The notes under the pieces: model-generated
What the model was told of the DNA's origin: nothing
The model's input: the letters and a program-made list of their open reading frames with translations, nothing else
The model's database searches: none
In this document: piece after piece, positions 5,859 through 6,208 of the stretch
Position numbering within the stretch: the first letter of the stretch is position 1
Layout: each line of letters starts with the position of its first letter
From: an uncultured Oscillochloris sp.
Lineage (GTDB): Bacteria > Chloroflexota > Chloroflexia > Chloroflexales > Chloroflexaceae
Assembly: GCA_903877945.1 (NCBI GenBank)
Contig: CAIRFY010000237.1
Span: 1 to 6,208 of the forward strand
Length of the DNA: 6,208 bases
Reading direction: 5' to 3'
Position numbers and translations under genes: made by a program

Positions 5859-6208
5859 CCCCCACCCGAGATTCATATCACCAGCCACATGAAGCGAGAA
5901 CGTGTAAAAAAAGATAAGGCAAGCGCTGGTTTTGGCGCCAAGGCCTCTTGGTTTGTAGCGGATCCGCACGATCGGCCACGGGGTCGTCGGGAATCGTCAC
6001 ATGGAGCGACCCGCGCCCGCGCACTCATTCTGGTACGAGTTTGGTGGCCTGATTGTCCCAGGAACCGGTGGGGCGTCAAGGCGTCGATGGCGTACTGATG
6101 CGCTTGTGCAAATGTACGAGGGATGCGCTATCACGAAACTGGTACCAGAAGGGACATTCTCGTACGACTGTCAAGCCCACGAGGATAGGGGCATGAGCCT
6201 ACACGTTC
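5859..6208. other. Gene-free stretch with several inverted repeats
   Basis: No convincing coding region is seen on either strand; the open frames here are short, arginine-rich and lack recognisable motifs. The stretch holds inverted repeats at 5898-5906/6200-6208, 6028-6044/6134-6150 and 6114-6120/6159-6165. It lies immediately past the point where methylase similarity stops, so it may be the inserted or joined DNA that truncated that gene. An A-run at 5906-5912 is notable. Confidence 0.5.
6028..6150. repeat. Imperfect 17-bp inverted repeat
   Basis: Arms at 6028-6044 (TTCTGGTACGAGTTTGG) and 6134-6150 (CGAAACTGGTACCAGAA) match at 15 of 17 positions when one is reversed, with about 90 bp between them. 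A shorter pair, GTACGAG (6114-6120) and CTCGTAC (6159-6165), straddles the right arm. This could be a folded element or the end structure of a mobile element. Confidence 0.55.

Noticed and set aside
5460..5969. Minus-strand frame of 169 codons over the methylase remnant
   Set aside because: It runs antisense to the methylase-like segment, spans the breakpoint without change of character, and shows no motif.

Overview
The window looks like an accessory, repeat-rich and partly decayed region of a bacterial chromosome. The most likely host is a filamentous Chloroflexota bacterium (Chloroflexus/Roseiflexus-like). That assignment rests on remembered resemblance of the palindromic repeats (a GGGCTAAAGC core, AGCAATCCT-type ends, and an AGCCTGC-CTTC-GCAGGCT hairpin) and of the helicase and methylase fragments. 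It was not checked by any search. Similar repeats occur in some cyanobacteria, so the assignment is moderate at best.

Positions 1-2901, minus strand: one uninterrupted reading frame of 967 codons that runs off the left edge. It encodes a phospholipase-D-like (HKD) nuclease domain fused to an SNF2/RapA-type helicase with essentially all helicase motifs visible. This is the main gene of the window. The very long open frame on the opposite strand (292-2628) is its antisense shadow. Positions 2902-3525: a small ribbon-helix-helix (antitoxin-like) gene on the minus strand, bracketed by two short palindromic elements that share terminal inverted repeats. The left element supplies the last codons and the stop of this gene. 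Positions 3526-3886, minus strand: a frameshifted N-terminal relic of a DDE transposase. Positions 4014-4180: a further hairpin of the same repeat type, then a short open frame that looks like the tail end of a lost gene.

Positions 4173-5255, plus strand: an intact membrane-bound diguanylate cyclase, with six predicted membrane segments, a short coiled coil and a complete GGDEF domain with its inhibitory site. Positions 5317-5858, plus strand: the N-terminal remnant of a large N-6 adenine DNA methylase of the restriction/defence type, broken by a one-base frameshift and then truncated. Positions 5859-6208 carry no convincing gene but contain several inverted repeats, one of which reaches the last base of the window.

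Functionally, the helicase-nuclease and the dead methylase are the kinds of proteins found together in DNA-modification-based phage defence (for example class 1 DISARM, with its SNF2 helicase and adenine methylase). The simplest reading is a defence island in which the methylase has been lost while the helicase-nuclease frame is kept, surrounded by mobile-element debris. The diguanylate cyclase appears to be an unrelated passenger.
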